Assembly (NCBI GenBank): GCA_045536135.1
Contig: JAZSNA010000003.1
Span: 1-64,000, forward strand
Source of the DNA: JAZSNA01 sp045536135
Lineage (GTDB): Bacteria > Pseudomonadota > Alphaproteobacteria > CAAHEQ01 > UBA3637
Direction of reading: 5' to 3'
Length of the DNA: 64,000 nucleotides
Positions within the stretch are counted from its first letter, which is position 1. Each line of letters begins with the position of its first letter. Position numbers and translations under genes: made by a program. Positions 25,719-34,718 of this stretch are shown here, one piece after another. A model generated the notes under the pieces. The model had not been told where the DNA came from, made no database searches, and saw nothing but the letters and a program-made list of their open reading frames with translations.

Positions 25719-26405
25719 ATGGATATATATACCGATGCTTCAACTCCCAATGCTTCATCTGCCCGACGTCAATCCAAAGTATATGATGAAGAATTTAAAA
25801 AGAACAATCCCTTTTCGGCTGCCGGATTTATTATTGTAAACAACAATGATGAGGTTATATCCCAAAAAGTTTCCCATATCAAATCAACAGATATTTTTAC
25901 TGCTGAACTTTTTGGGATTTATATGGCAATCAATCAATGTCCTTTAAATACCGAAGATACCGTTAATATTTACACAGATTCTATTTTGGCATTGGAACAT
26001 TTGGAATCTTTCTTTACAGATAAATCCTTTAAGAAGGAAAATCAATTAAGAAATAAACTGTTGTCTTTAATCTCTTTTGAGGTTGTTCGACATTCTAAAT
26101 TAAAGTTTAGATTTTTATATATCAAAGCTCATCGGAAATTTGAAAATCTAAACGAACCGCAAGGATTAAATCATCAAATTGATCAAATCGTTAAACAACA
26201 CCGTTTTGCGATAAATGATATGACGAATGCGCCTATTTCCATTGAAGCCAACGCCGTAGAAAAATTCCATGCTTTGGGCGGATATTCATATGATTTCAAC
26301 AAACGAATTTCATTTAAATATCCTAAACCTGTCCAAACACCGATTAAGGTTGCCCATAATATTCGTCCGATTGACACCTCTGACAAACAAAAGAAAATTG
26401 TTTAA
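25719..26405 (+). CDS. RNase H-fold protein with C-terminal extension
   Basis: 228 aa; AAAGGAG ribosome site. The RNase H active-site pattern is visible: first Asp in MDIYTDAST, Glu in FTAELFGIYMAI, second Asp in NIYTDSILAL, and a final His/Asp region LNHQIDQIVK. An insert after DAST (about 10-30) and a C-terminal extension of about 70 residues rich in Lys and Pro are not part of a normal RNase HI (about 155 aa). It would cut RNA in RNA-DNA hybrids if active. It lies among ankyrin genes and shares their promoter type. Confidence 0.8.
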   Translation: MDIYTDASTPNASSARRQSKVYDEEFKKNNPFSAAGFIIVNNNDEVISQKVSHIKSTDIFTAELFGIYMAINQCPLNTEDTVNIYTDSILALEHLESFFTDKSFKKENQLRNKLLSLISFEVVRHSKLKFRFLYIKAHRKFENLNEPQGLNHQIDQIVKQHRFAINDMTNAPISIEANAVEKFHALGGYSYDFNKRISFKYPKPVQTPIKVAHNIRPIDTSDKQKKIV

Positions 26406-26439
26406 AGACTTTTTAACATAACCCCAATCAATGCAAATA

Positions 26440-26468
26440 TTGACTTTTTAACCAAATTATGATACATT
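26440..26468 (+). promoter_or_regulatory. Promoter of the large ankyrin gene
   Basis: TTGACT (26440-26445), 17 nt ending TGA, TACATT (26463-26468). Near-copy of the promoter at 25663-25691. Confidence 0.65.
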
Positions 26469-26491
26469 CCGCACAGATACAGGAGAAATAT

Positions 26492-27877
26492 ATGTTTGAT
26501 TTTTTTAAAATTTTGTTTAAAAGAAAACAAGATCGGATTTTACGTGAGATTGATTGGCGGGATGAAGAGGATGCTTTTTTAACCGTAAAAAGACTGATTA
26601 ACCAAGGCTTCAATATCAACTTAACCGATCGTAATAAAACATCCCTTTTACATAAAGCATCTCAATTCGGGTATATCGGAATTTGTGAATTGTTAATCAG
26701 TCATAATGCCAATCTTAATATACAGGATAAAGATGGAAGAACTCCGCTGTATGTCGCTTGTTCTTTTAAACGGGCTGATGTTTGTGATTTATTGTTAAAA
26801 AATGGAGCAAACATTGAACAGCGAACTAAATTTGAATATACACCTTTATATCTGGCCAGTGCAAATAATTATGGGGAAATTATTCGCCTTCTGTTATCCT
26901 ATGGCGCAAAGCCTAATTCTGCTCACAACAATATAATATCCCCCTTGCATTTGGCTGTATATAACGGATGTATGGAGGCTTGCGAAATTCTTTTATCGAA
27001 TGGAGCTTTCCCGAACATTCAAGACAGCGTCGGTCGAACTCCTCTTCATTGGGCGGCTAGCGGTTCTCATCCAAAGATTGTCAAAATGCTTTTAGAGTTT
27101 AATGCGAATCCCAATATATCGGATACTGTTGGTCAATTACCGATTCATTTTGTTCAACGGCCCGAAATCTTTGATTTATTATCTCCTATTACGCATAATA
27201 TCAATCACCAAACCAAAGATTTTAAGCAAACACCGATTTCGGTGTATGTTTCCCATCAACGGATACAATTGGTAAAAAAAGCTTTAAGGAGTGGGGCAAA
27301 TTTAACTTTACCGGATATTGACGGATATACACCCCTTCATATTGCCGGCAAAAGTTTAAACATAGAACTTTGTTCGCTGTTGGCACTGTATAATCCATCC
27401 GTTATCAATATGACCGATAAAAAAGGACAAACAACTTTGGACCTTATTTTGAACAGATTATCTGAATACCAAAATGTTTCAGATGAGGAGATAATAAAGG
27501 TTGCTCAATTAATCAAGATGGGATTTTCCCATACTCCTCAGTCAATCCCGACAAAAAAACACTCTATTTATTTTCGTGCTTATCTCAAAAGTTTATCCAT
27601 TCAAAAACCAGAAGAAAATACTCGAATGGCTCGTATCAAAAAACGAGAAAAGATTACTCAAATCAATCGTACATTAAAAGCGAAACATATTTTCTATCCG
27701 ACATATCGTGGATTATTACAAGATAGACAAACAATTTTATCCGAATTAACTCTATCCACACCCGAACGTCGTTTTATTGCCATGGAACTAATCAAACTGA
27801 AAGCAAAATATAATCGTCAAACGGCTAAACAAGCCTTAAAAGTATTCAAGGATAAATTATTAAATGAAAGAACATAA
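26492..27877 (+). CDS. Large ankyrin-repeat protein
   Basis: 461 aa from the ATG at 26492 (AGGAGA site); an in-frame ATG at 26459 lies inside the promoter. About eight ankyrin units cover residues 35-330, for example NKTSLLHKASQFGYIGICE, DGRTPLYVACSFKRADVCD, GRTPLHWAASGSHPKIVKM and DGYTPLHIAGKSLNIELCS. The last third is basic and helical (RMARIKKREKITQINR, AKYNRQTAKQALKVFKDKL). No signal peptide. It overlaps glucokinase by 14 nt. Candidate effector or scaffold; not proven. Confidence 0.88.
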   Translation: MFDFFKILFKRKQDRILREIDWRDEEDAFLTVKRLINQGFNINLTDRNKTSLLHKASQFGYIGICELLISHNANLNIQDKDGRTPLYVACSFKRADVCDLLLKNGANIEQRTKFEYTPLYLASANNYGEIIRLLLSYGAKPNSAHNNIISPLHLAVYNGCMEACEILLSNGAFPNIQDSVGRTPLHWAASGSHPKIVKMLLEFNANPNISDTVGQLPIHFVQRPEIFDLLSPITHNINHQTKDFKQTPISVYVSHQRIQLVKKALRSGANLTLPDIDGYTPLHIAGKSLNIELCSLLALYNPSVINMTDKKGQTTLDLILNRLSEYQNVSDEEIIKVAQLIKMGFSHTPQSIPTKKHSIYFRAYLKSLSIQKPEENTRMARIKKREKITQINRTLKAKHIFYPTYRGLLQDRQTILSELTLSTPERRFIAMELIKLKAKYNRQTAKQALKVFKDKLLNERT

Positions 27878-29108
27878 TAAAAAAGTTGTTTTAATTTGTG
27901 ACTTGGGCGGAACCAATGTCCGATTCGGTCTTTATCATGAAAATCAACAAGAATTAATTTACTTTAACGGAAAGTATAAATGTGCCGATTTCCCGTCTTT
28001 TGAAGCCGTGGTGGACAGATACTTAAAAGATCATAAAACAACCCGACTTCCGAGCTTATGCGTTATTGGTGCCGCCGGAGATATTGATGAAAATAATGGG
28101 AAAATTTTAGCAACAAATACGCCTTGGACAGCTGATATTCAACACCTTAAAAATGCCTTTCCGTTTATACAAAATGTCAAACTGGTTAATGATTTTGCAC
28201 TTCAAGGTTGGGCTTTGTCCGAGCTAAGTAAAGAATCATATCAATCTGTTTTTAATAAGGGCTTGGAAATGGATATTAAAAACGAAAAAATCGTTTTAAT
28301 CGGTCCGGGAACTGGTTTGGGAACTTGTGTAATTATGCCAAATTCAGAAAATAATGTCAATATCTATACATCCGAAGCTGGACACAGCACCATTCCCAGA
28401 GTTCACTTTGATGACGAAAAGGATCAAAAGCTGAATGAAAAACTTTTAAATGCCATTGAAACATATTATTGTGGAAAAAAAATGTGTCCGATAACAGAAC
28501 ATATTGTTTCGGGAACAGGTATATCCAATATTTATCATGCGATAAAATACGGTTTTATTCCATCGATAAAATCCTGTATAGAACCCGCCGAAAAAATTGA
28601 AGAAATGGCACAAAAAGGTGATGAAGTCGCACTTAAAACATTTGACTTATTCAATGCATATCTGGGGGCTCACAGTGGGACAATGGCTGCAACAACCAAA
28701 GCCAATATCGTATTTTTCTGCGGTGGTGTCATGGCTAGTTCTTGGATACGGGAACGCCTTGAAAAAACGCCTTATTTCAAAGAACAATTCATTCCGCGTT
28801 CCGGATTAACTCAAACTATGAAAAATATACATATCTTTGTGTCAACCGATCGGGACATGTCAAAATTGGGGGCGGGCGTTTTTGCCAGAAACATGATTAA
28901 CCAAGAAAAAAGGAAAGAAAAAGAAAATCAAACAAACCAAGATATTATTCATATGTTGTATTATTTGCAATCCTTCATTTCTTTAAATTATCCGGAAGCC
29001 GAAAAACCAATAAAAAAGGTTATACGCATTGTGAATAAAAAGAAAAGGGAAGATAGTGGTATTTTGGAAGCTCTCATTAAAAATACTCAACATCGAAAAG
29101 AAATATAG
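27864..29108 (+). CDS. glk: Glucokinase (Glk, ROK-unrelated bacterial type) with C-terminal extension
   Basis: 414 aa, against about 320 for E. coli Glk. It phosphorylates glucose with ATP. Phosphate-binding DLGGTNVRFGLY, catalytic region VNDFALQGWAL, IGPGTGLGT, EAGHSTIP and SGTGISNIYH are all present, ending in SKLGAGVFAR near residue 345. The extra 70 residues at the C-terminus are Lys/Glu-rich and helical (NQEKRKEKENQTNQD) and unlike Glk. It starts within the end of the ankyrin gene, so translation is probably coupled. Confidence 0.92.
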   Translation: MKEHNKKVVLICDLGGTNVRFGLYHENQQELIYFNGKYKCADFPSFEAVVDRYLKDHKTTRLPSLCVIGAAGDIDENNGKILATNTPWTADIQHLKNAFPFIQNVKLVNDFALQGWALSELSKESYQSVFNKGLEMDIKNEKIVLIGPGTGLGTCVIMPNSENNVNIYTSEAGHSTIPRVHFDDEKDQKLNEKLLNAIETYYCGKKMCPITEHIVSGTGISNIYHAIKYGFIPSIKSCIEPAEKIEEMAQKGDEVALKTFDLFNAYLGAHSGTMAATTKANIVFFCGGVMASSWIRERLEKTPYFKEQFIPRSGLTQTMKNIHIFVSTDRDMSKLGAGVFARNMINQEKRKEKENQTNQDIIHMLYYLQSFISLNYPEAEKPIKKVIRIVNKKKREDSGILEALIKNTQHRKEI

Positions 29109-29133
29109 CTTTAAAAAGAATTTATCCGCTTTT

Positions 29134-29772
29134 TTATATATTTAACGGTGCATATAAAGTCTTGCCGATTTTAGTAATCACGGCCCATTCAATATCGCCA
29201 TAGCTATAATGCCACCATTCTTCGAAATAATTCACAAACCCAGCTGTAATCATCGCATCATATAGTATCTTTCTGTTTTTTTTCTGCGTTTCACTCAATT
29301 TCGGCGAATTTGAAAAAGTAGAGGTCAATTCGTTAAATTCCCGCCAAGATGTCCCCATATCCAGCTCTTTATTATTTTCGTCACATAATGTTAAGTCCAA
29401 CGCAGCACCGGTTTGATGCCCACTTCCCTGCTTATATGGATTAGCGATATAAACATTCGCCATCTCTTCTATTTTTTTGGGGGTCATATATGGGTATTTT
29501 TCTTCCATTTCCCGAAGAACACATTCCCAATAATACACCTGTCTTTTAATCGGACGATATAATTCAAAAGCTTTAAAATGATAACCTTTCGGCAAGTATT
29601 TATGAGCTTCAGTTAATTTATCGTATATTTTTTGACGCAACAAAAAATATTCACACGAGTATGTGTTGATAAATAAGCTATTTGTATCATTTTCAATCAA
29701 TTTGGGCGGGTTTTCAGTTTCCATAATTTCACATTCCAAGGAAACATCCCCAACAGTATGTATCAGTTTCAT
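29134..29772 (-). CDS. ddpX: D-alanyl-D-alanine dipeptidase (VanX/DdpX type)
   Basis: 212 aa. Zinc peptidase of the M15 family. Zinc ligands: SGHQTGAALDLTL (His and Asp of SxHxxGxAxD) and the C-terminal EWWHYSYGD with catalytic Glu and third ligand His. Substrate-binding Arg is in FELYRPIKRQV. No signal peptide is visible, so it probably acts on free D-Ala-D-Ala in the cytosol, as DdpX does. It follows alr by 26 nt; together they would turn D-Ala-D-Ala into L-Ala. Confidence 0.92.
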   Translation of the reverse strand: MKLIHTVGDVSLECEIMETENPPKLIENDTNSLFINTYSCEYFLLRQKIYDKLTEAHKYLPKGYHFKAFELYRPIKRQVYYWECVLREMEEKYPYMTPKKIEEMANVYIANPYKQGSGHQTGAALDLTLCDENNKELDMGTSWREFNELTSTFSNSPKLSETQKKNRKILYDAMITAGFVNYFEEWWHYSYGDIEWAVITKIGKTLYAPLNI

Positions 29773-29799
29773 TTTTCTTATAATAATTAATGTTCTTGT

Positions 29800-30993
29800 T
29801 TAGCGACAGCAATAACAGCCTTTTTCCAATTTTTTTCTTTGTTGAATTTGTTCAAATTCTCTTTGTCGTCGCTCTTGACTTGTATAGACCACTTCCATAG
29901 AATTTTGGCAACACATAATTTCGGTATCCAAACGTTCGGCATCTATACATAATTGATTGATTGTATAATTATTTGCAATCGGTCTATTATCAAATAAAGA
30001 TGCCTTTTTGGAAGCCAAGGCTTCTTTTGGAACATTTGTCACATCACAATTTACCAATCCCATGGATACCCGACCGATAAGCGGAGCCGAATAAACTTTA
30101 TCACCGGCTGTAAAGAACACTTTTCCCTTATTACCCAAATTCCGTGGGAAACCATATCCGTACCCGATACCCAAAATAGCAACCGTTGTTTCCTTTTCGG
30201 CATGGAATGTTGCACCATATCCGACCGCTTGTCCGGGTTGAATTGTTTCAATTTGTAATACAGGAGCCTCTATTTGCATTACAGGTTTCAAATTCAATAA
30301 TTTCGGGAAAACATTTACCCCGCATAATGCTGCCCCGCTTCGAATTTGGTCAATCGGCAAGTTAGATGTATTCACCATATGAGCATCCAATGCCAAGCTT
30401 CCGGGAATTCCCTTAAAGAATTTTAATGCCTGGCTCCATACAAGGAACTGTTTCTGATTTTGTTCATGTACAACGGTATCAGATAAATCTTCTCCAGCAC
30501 AAGATAAATGAGACATGATTAAAGATACTTTGTTTTTCTTTAATCTTTCCGGCGTAATTTTTCCCCATTCTTCTTTCTTAATTCCTAAACGATTAAAACC
30601 GGTTTCCAGATTTAAAATACAACCAACTTGTGAATCAAAGGGCTTTTCCCGTTCCCAAATATCAAGTTGTTCTAAATTATTGATAACGGGTGTTAGATGA
30701 AAGATACGGAACATCTGCATACTGCGTTCAGATGGCCCGTTTAAAATATTGATTTGAATATCTTTAAATTCTTCACGCAATTCCACCCCTTCCAGAGCGG
30801 TTGAAACATAGAATGTATCACACCCTTCATCTATTAAAGTCCGTGTGACTTCTATAGCACCCAAACCATAAGCATTTGATTTAACAACAGGGCAAATCTT
30901 TTTACCCGGAGCAACCCGTTTTAATTCCGCATAATTATCCCTTATGGCATCTAAATCCACAATCATTCTGGGTTGTATCAACTCGTCTTTCAT
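29800..30993 (-). CDS. alr: Alanine racemase with Cys-rich tail
   Basis: 397 aa from the ATG at 30993, 1 nt after the GNAT stop with AGAGGA as ribosome site; the frame extends into the GNAT gene but that start is unlikely. PLP enzyme interconverting L- and D-Ala. PLP Lys in VVKSNAYGLGA, second catalytic Tyr in VGYGATFHAEKE, SRVS-like GRVSMGLVNCD. The usual enzyme ends soon after the MEVVY region; here about 30 extra residues follow, Gln/Arg-rich and ending GCYCCR, possibly metal-binding. Confidence 0.93.
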   Translation of the reverse strand: MKDELIQPRMIVDLDAIRDNYAELKRVAPGKKICPVVKSNAYGLGAIEVTRTLIDEGCDTFYVSTALEGVELREEFKDIQINILNGPSERSMQMFRIFHLTPVINNLEQLDIWEREKPFDSQVGCILNLETGFNRLGIKKEEWGKITPERLKKNKVSLIMSHLSCAGEDLSDTVVHEQNQKQFLVWSQALKFFKGIPGSLALDAHMVNTSNLPIDQIRSGAALCGVNVFPKLLNLKPVMQIEAPVLQIETIQPGQAVGYGATFHAEKETTVAILGIGYGYGFPRNLGNKGKVFFTAGDKVYSAPLIGRVSMGLVNCDVTNVPKEALASKKASLFDNRPIANNYTINQLCIDAERLDTEIMCCQNSMEVVYTSQERRQREFEQIQQRKKLEKGCYCCR

Positions 30994-30994
30994 T

Positions 30995-31678
30995 TTAAGA
31001 TCCTCTTTCATGCATTGTTTGTTGTAATAATCCTTTGACAATTCTTGTTTGTCGGGAAATAATAAGGTTTTTATTTTCCCCCATATCGTTTTTATGTTCA
31101 TAAAAATCATCCCTGTTTACTTTAAACAACATTCTGTCTTCTTCAATATCTACCCCGTTACGTTTTATAATCTTAGCACCATTGGCATAATGGGTAAATC
31201 CCAAGGCCTTTAATACATGTTGAGACGCCGGATTTTCCGGATGCACACTGGCGTTGACATGAGTATACTGCAATTTTTCAAAAAAAATCTTTGAGACAAA
31301 TCCACGGACAGCTTCGGTTGCATAACCTTTTCCTTGAATATTCGGTTTTAAGAAATAACCAAGGTCAATCAACTCATCTTGTCCCGTCCATAGTGGATCA
31401 TCCAACGGTCCGACCTCCCCCACAAGGAAGCCAATCATTTTATCAGGACGTTTCTTTTCAGCAATGACCAAAGCAATTGTTTTTCTGGGATTTACTTTCT
31501 GTTGGTCCAGTGTTTCCCGCAATAATTTCAGTCCATGGCCTTCTTCTTCCAACGCATAATAAGCCCGATTTTTTTTACATTCCCGTATCTCTTGACCGAT
31601 TTCCTCAAAAGAGTAAGCATCCCCCGGGTATGCTTCCCGCAGAATTAAATTTTTTGTTTGAATCAGTATGTTTTTCAT
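30995..31678 (-). CDS. GNAT acetyltransferase, RimJ/RimL type
   Basis: 227 aa. N-terminal LIQTKNLILREAYPGDAYSF is typical of RimJ/RimL-like GNAT enzymes; the acetyl-CoA loop is KPNIQGKGYATEAVRG and the C-terminal half of the fold is HPENPASQHVLKALGF. The last 40 residues are an extra basic tail. GGGGAG ribosome site. It opens the GNAT-alr-ddpX transcript. Its 5' end and promoter are duplicated at 33503-33634. The acceptor substrate is unknown. Confidence 0.88.
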   Translation of the reverse strand: MKNILIQTKNLILREAYPGDAYSFEEIGQEIRECKKNRAYYALEEEGHGLKLLRETLDQQKVNPRKTIALVIAEKKRPDKMIGFLVGEVGPLDDPLWTGQDELIDLGYFLKPNIQGKGYATEAVRGFVSKIFFEKLQYTHVNASVHPENPASQHVLKALGFTHYANGAKIIKRNGVDIEEDRMLFKVNRDDFYEHKNDMGENKNLIISRQTRIVKGLLQQTMHERGS

Positions 31679-31725
31679 ATCTCCCCACTATTTCATAACA
31701 GTGTCTATTATGCTTATAGCAAAAA
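31597..31725 (+). repeat. Direct repeat, left copy (GNAT 5' end and promoter)
   Basis: About 130 bp are repeated at 33503-33634 in the same orientation. The best-conserved part is ACTATTTCATAACAGTGTCT (31687-31706 and 33591-33610) with its flanks. The two copies bracket the argE-like/argA cassette. Confidence 0.85.
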
Positions 31726-31764
31726 AAACCGTTTTCGTCAATATGTTTTTGTTCCTTTTTTATA

Positions 31765-31792
31765 TTGTCATTTGTAATATTTTCTGTTATCT
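31765..31792 (+). promoter_or_regulatory. Promoter of the argE-like/argA cassette
   Basis: TTGTCA (31765-31770), 16 nt, TTATCT (31787-31792), 43 nt before the start codon. Confidence 0.4.
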
Positions 31793-31835
31793 TAAAGAAG
31801 ATTTGTTTAATCACAAATACAAAAAAGGTCTTTAA

Positions 31836-33041
31836 ATGGAATATTATGAGATTTTTAATAAGTTGATTTCATTTAACACATCTGAAAAACAAGGCTGTAT
31901 TAAATGTTATAATTATCTTAAAAAACTTTTAAAAGAAACCGGATTTAGCACGGAAAGCATAAAAAAGGAAAACGGTTACCCCGGTATTTTATGGGCCACA
32001 TTGCCAACTCAAACAAGTAAAAAAGGCGGTGTTTTGTTCTCCGGACATTTAGATGTTGTCCCTTGTGCCATTGAAAATTGGCAAACTCCGCCCTTCACGG
32101 CAATTCAAAAAGATGGAAAAATCTTTGCCAGAGGATCTTGTGATATGAAAGGCTTTATTTCCTGTGTTCTTTCGAATGTTTTAGATTTAAAAGACAGAAA
32201 AATTTCAAAGCCGATTCACCTTTGTCTGTCTTTTGATGAAGAAAATGAAATGCTGGCCATCAAGTCTTCCGCACCTTTATTAAGCAAATACAAACCGGAT
32301 TGGTGCTGGGTTGGCGAACCATCCGGCCTTGAAATCATTTCTTCACATCGTGGCTGTGTGACCGGTTTTATTGAAGTCAAAGGCTTGGCGGCTCATGCCT
32401 CTATGCCGGACAAGGGCGTTAGTGCTATTGAATTATCTTTGGATATCATCAGGCATATCCGAACTATTGCCGAAGATAAAAAACAACACCCATTTAAAGA
32501 TTCACCGTTTGAATACCCTTATACCGTGTTTAATTTTGGAAAAATCAGTGGCGGACGTGCAACCAATATGGTAGCGGATTTTTGTGAATTTTCATATCAA
32601 TATCGCCCTCACCCCGGTGAAAACATATCTGAAATAAATCAAAAAATAGATAATTTTATTCTTCAAACAAACCACAAATTCGCTCCTCAAAGCCATATCG
32701 GGGTCATCTCTCACAAACGTTTTATTGACGATGATTTGAATTGTGAAAACACAACGGCATTTTCCAATCTTTCTGCTTTGTTGGGAAACTCGAAAAAGCG
32801 AGCTGAAAATTATGTGACCGAAGCCGGCTTCATCCAAAAAAACGGAATACCGACCGTTGTATGCGGTCCCGGTTTAATAGAAAATGCCCATAAGAGCAAT
32901 GAGTTTGTATCCGTAAAAGATTTAAAAAAATGTCATTCTATGATATTGACACTCTGTCAATATTTATGTAATAATCAAAACTTGACATTACAACAATTTA
33001 TAGATAAAAGAAAAAGAAAAAATTCTTTTGAAAGGGAATAA
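31836..33041 (+). CDS. argE: M20-family deacetylase, acetylornithine deacetylase-like
   Basis: 401 aa. Zinc amidohydrolase. Metal and catalytic residues lie in FSGHLDVVP, GSCDMKGF, SFDEENEM and GEPSGLE, with the last His in ENAHKSNEFVS. The dimerisation domain (about 180-290) begins with GCVTGFIEVKGLAAHAS. Family members remove acetyl or succinyl groups from amino acids. It is followed 1 nt later by a short N-acetylglutamate synthase, which supports N-acetylornithine as substrate, though other M20 substrates are possible. Confidence 0.85.
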   Translation: MEYYEIFNKLISFNTSEKQGCIKCYNYLKKLLKETGFSTESIKKENGYPGILWATLPTQTSKKGGVLFSGHLDVVPCAIENWQTPPFTAIQKDGKIFARGSCDMKGFISCVLSNVLDLKDRKISKPIHLCLSFDEENEMLAIKSSAPLLSKYKPDWCWVGEPSGLEIISSHRGCVTGFIEVKGLAAHASMPDKGVSAIELSLDIIRHIRTIAEDKKQHPFKDSPFEYPYTVFNFGKISGGRATNMVADFCEFSYQYRPHPGENISEINQKIDNFILQTNHKFAPQSHIGVISHKRFIDDDLNCENTTAFSNLSALLGNSKKRAENYVTEAGFIQKNGIPTVVCGPGLIENAHKSNEFVSVKDLKKCHSMILTLCQYLCNNQNLTLQQFIDKRKRKNSFERE

Positions 33042-33042
33042 A

Positions 33043-33492
33043 ATGATAAGAAATGCCAAAATGTCCGATGCTTCCGAAATTTTAAATTTAGTGAATTATC
33101 ACGCAGAGCGAGGACTGATGTTAAAAAAATGTCCATACGATATTTATAAGAACATACAAGGCTTTTTCGTGTATGAAGAAAACGGACAAGTCATCGGTTG
33201 TGCCAGAATCTCAGTTGCTTGGAAAGATTTGGTTGAAGTGGCATCCTTGGCAGTTCATAAAGACCACATTAAAAAAGGTATCGGGACAAAACTGGTTGAA
33301 AAATGCCTATCCCGAGCCAAAGAATTGGGTGTTCCCCGTGTATTTTCTTTGACATACCAATGCGATTTTTTTAAAAAGTGTGGTTTTACGGAAGTCGATC
33401 GAGATACCCTTCCTCATAAAGTTTTCGGAGATTGTCTCAACTGTTCCAAAGTGGAATGTTGCGATGAGCATGCCTTTATAAAAGATATATAA
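33043..33492 (+). CDS. argA: Short-form N-acetylglutamate synthase (GNAT ArgA)
   Basis: 149 aa from the ATG at 33043, with AAAGGG as ribosome site; an in-frame TTG at 33028 lies within argE. The pattern of the short ArgA family is clear: GLMLKKCPYDIYKNIQGFFV, GCARISVAWKDLVEVASLAV, CoA loop HIKKGIGTKLVEKCL, FSLTYQCDFFKKCGF and LPHKVFGDCLNCSKVECCDE. It acetylates glutamate, the first step of arginine synthesis. The neighbouring deacetylase removes the acetyl group later. Confidence 0.88.
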   Translation: MIRNAKMSDASEILNLVNYHAERGLMLKKCPYDIYKNIQGFFVYEENGQVIGCARISVAWKDLVEVASLAVHKDHIKKGIGTKLVEKCLSRAKELGVPRVFSLTYQCDFFKKCGFTEVDRDTLPHKVFGDCLNCSKVECCDEHAFIKDI

Positions 33493-33502
33493 TACCACAC
33501 AA

Positions 33503-33634
33503 TCGACTTTTTCAAAAGAGTACGCACCTCGGATATACTTTCCGCAGAATTAGGTTTTGTTTTTGAAATAGCATGTTTTCATATCTCCCTACTATTTCAT
33601 AACAGTGTCTATTGTGCTTATCGCAAAAAAATTT
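33503..33634 (-). pseudogene. Truncated copy of the GNAT 5' end and promoter (right direct repeat)
   Basis: On the minus strand the copy has an ATG at 33580 and reads MKTCYFKNKT, then a stop, then FCGKYIRGAYSFEK, against MKNILIQTKNLILREAYPGDAYSFEE in two parts of the intact gene at 31678. Upstream, the promoter region is almost unchanged. It is therefore a decayed duplicate, not a gene. It fills the 33493-33641 gap. Confidence 0.8.
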
Positions 33635-33641
33635 AGCGGTT

Positions 33642-34718
33642 TTATCTGCACTTTTTTTTCTCTTGCATTTTAAGTAAAATTTCTACTGCATCATAATCTG
33701 TGATTAATTTTTCGGTCTTTTTCCCCAACTCAATATAGCGTTGATATAAAGTATCTTTGTCAATGTTATTTGTTTTTTCAACCACCACACGACGAATTTT
33801 ATCAAATCTGTCCATTGCCTCATCTGTCAAAGGTCGGGCAGCCAGTATTACTTCTTTCAACTCGTCTTCAATCCCAAAACAATAACACACTGCGTCACAA
33901 CCAGCCTCTAGGCTTGTTTGAGTACGTTCCGCTAGACTTCCCCCCAGTGACATCATGTCAATAGAATCCGATATTAAAAACCCTTTAAACCCGATGCGTC
34001 CACGAATAATTTCTTGAATTGCCTTTTTACTTTGCGTGACAGGCTTATCATCCACCGCAGAAAGCACTATATGTGCAGTCATTCCAGCCGGAGCCTCATT
34101 TCCAATTACTTGAAATGGATAAAAATCTTTTTCCAGCTCCGTCAAACTTTGATGCAAAATTGGTAAGTTTAAATGGGGATCAACCACGGCACGCCCATGA
34201 CCCGGCAAATGTTTCACACAGGGACAAATACCCATTTTTTGATATGTTTCCAATAATATTTTACCACGTGCAGCAACATCTTTTTCATCATCAGAAAAAA
34301 TACGATTACTCAGTGCTAATGTTGTATCCGGATAGGCCACATCCAATACAGGTGCATAATTCCAATTTACACCCATTTCCCGTAAATCTTCTGAAATCAA
34401 CATGCCATGCAAGCGAGTTATTTCTTCCCCTTCTTCACCCTTTAAAGAGCCTAAAGAATACTGGGATACATAGGGTGACCATTCAGGTTCAGCAAATCGA
34501 CTGACTCGCCCCCCTTCTTGATCAACCGCAATTAAAACATCATCTCGTCCAATTGTTTCTTTAAGTGAATGGACCAAATCTTTAACTTGTTTTTTATTTT
34601 GAACATTCCGTTTGAATAAAGTAATTCCCATCGGATTTGCTTGTTCCAATAAGTATTTTTCCACATCCGTCAACTCTGTTCCAGCCACAGATAGCATTGC
34701 TGCCAAAATCGGTTTCAT
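33642..34718 (-). CDS. nagZ: Beta-N-acetylhexosaminidase NagZ
   Basis: 358 aa, glycoside hydrolase family 3. Releases GlcNAc from GlcNAc-anhydroMurNAc peptides in the cytosol during peptidoglycan recycling. Signatures: AVDQEGGRVSRF, VKHLPGHGRAVVDPH (the mobile catalytic loop with Asp-His) and the nucleophile Asp in LISDSIDMMSLGG. It starts 4 nt inside the end of anmK (ATGA overlap), matching the next step of the pathway. No signal peptide, as expected. Confidence 0.95.
   Translation of the reverse strand: MKPILAAMLSVAGTELTDVEKYLLEQANPMGITLFKRNVQNKKQVKDLVHSLKETIGRDDVLIAVDQEGGRVSRFAEPEWSPYVSQYSLGSLKGEEGEEITRLHGMLISEDLREMGVNWNYAPVLDVAYPDTTLALSNRIFSDDEKDVAARGKILLETYQKMGICPCVKHLPGHGRAVVDPHLNLPILHQSLTELEKDFYPFQVIGNEAPAGMTAHIVLSAVDDKPVTQSKKAIQEIIRGRIGFKGFLISDSIDMMSLGGSLAERTQTSLEAGCDAVCYCFGIEDELKEVILAARPLTDEAMDRFDKIRRVVVEKTNNIDKDTLYQRYIELGKKTEKLITDYDAVEILLKMQEKKKCR

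Noticed and set aside
29134..29772. Vancomycin resistance gene
   Set aside because: The protein is VanX-type, but no vanH or vanA ligase is nearby and the context is cell-wall recycling.
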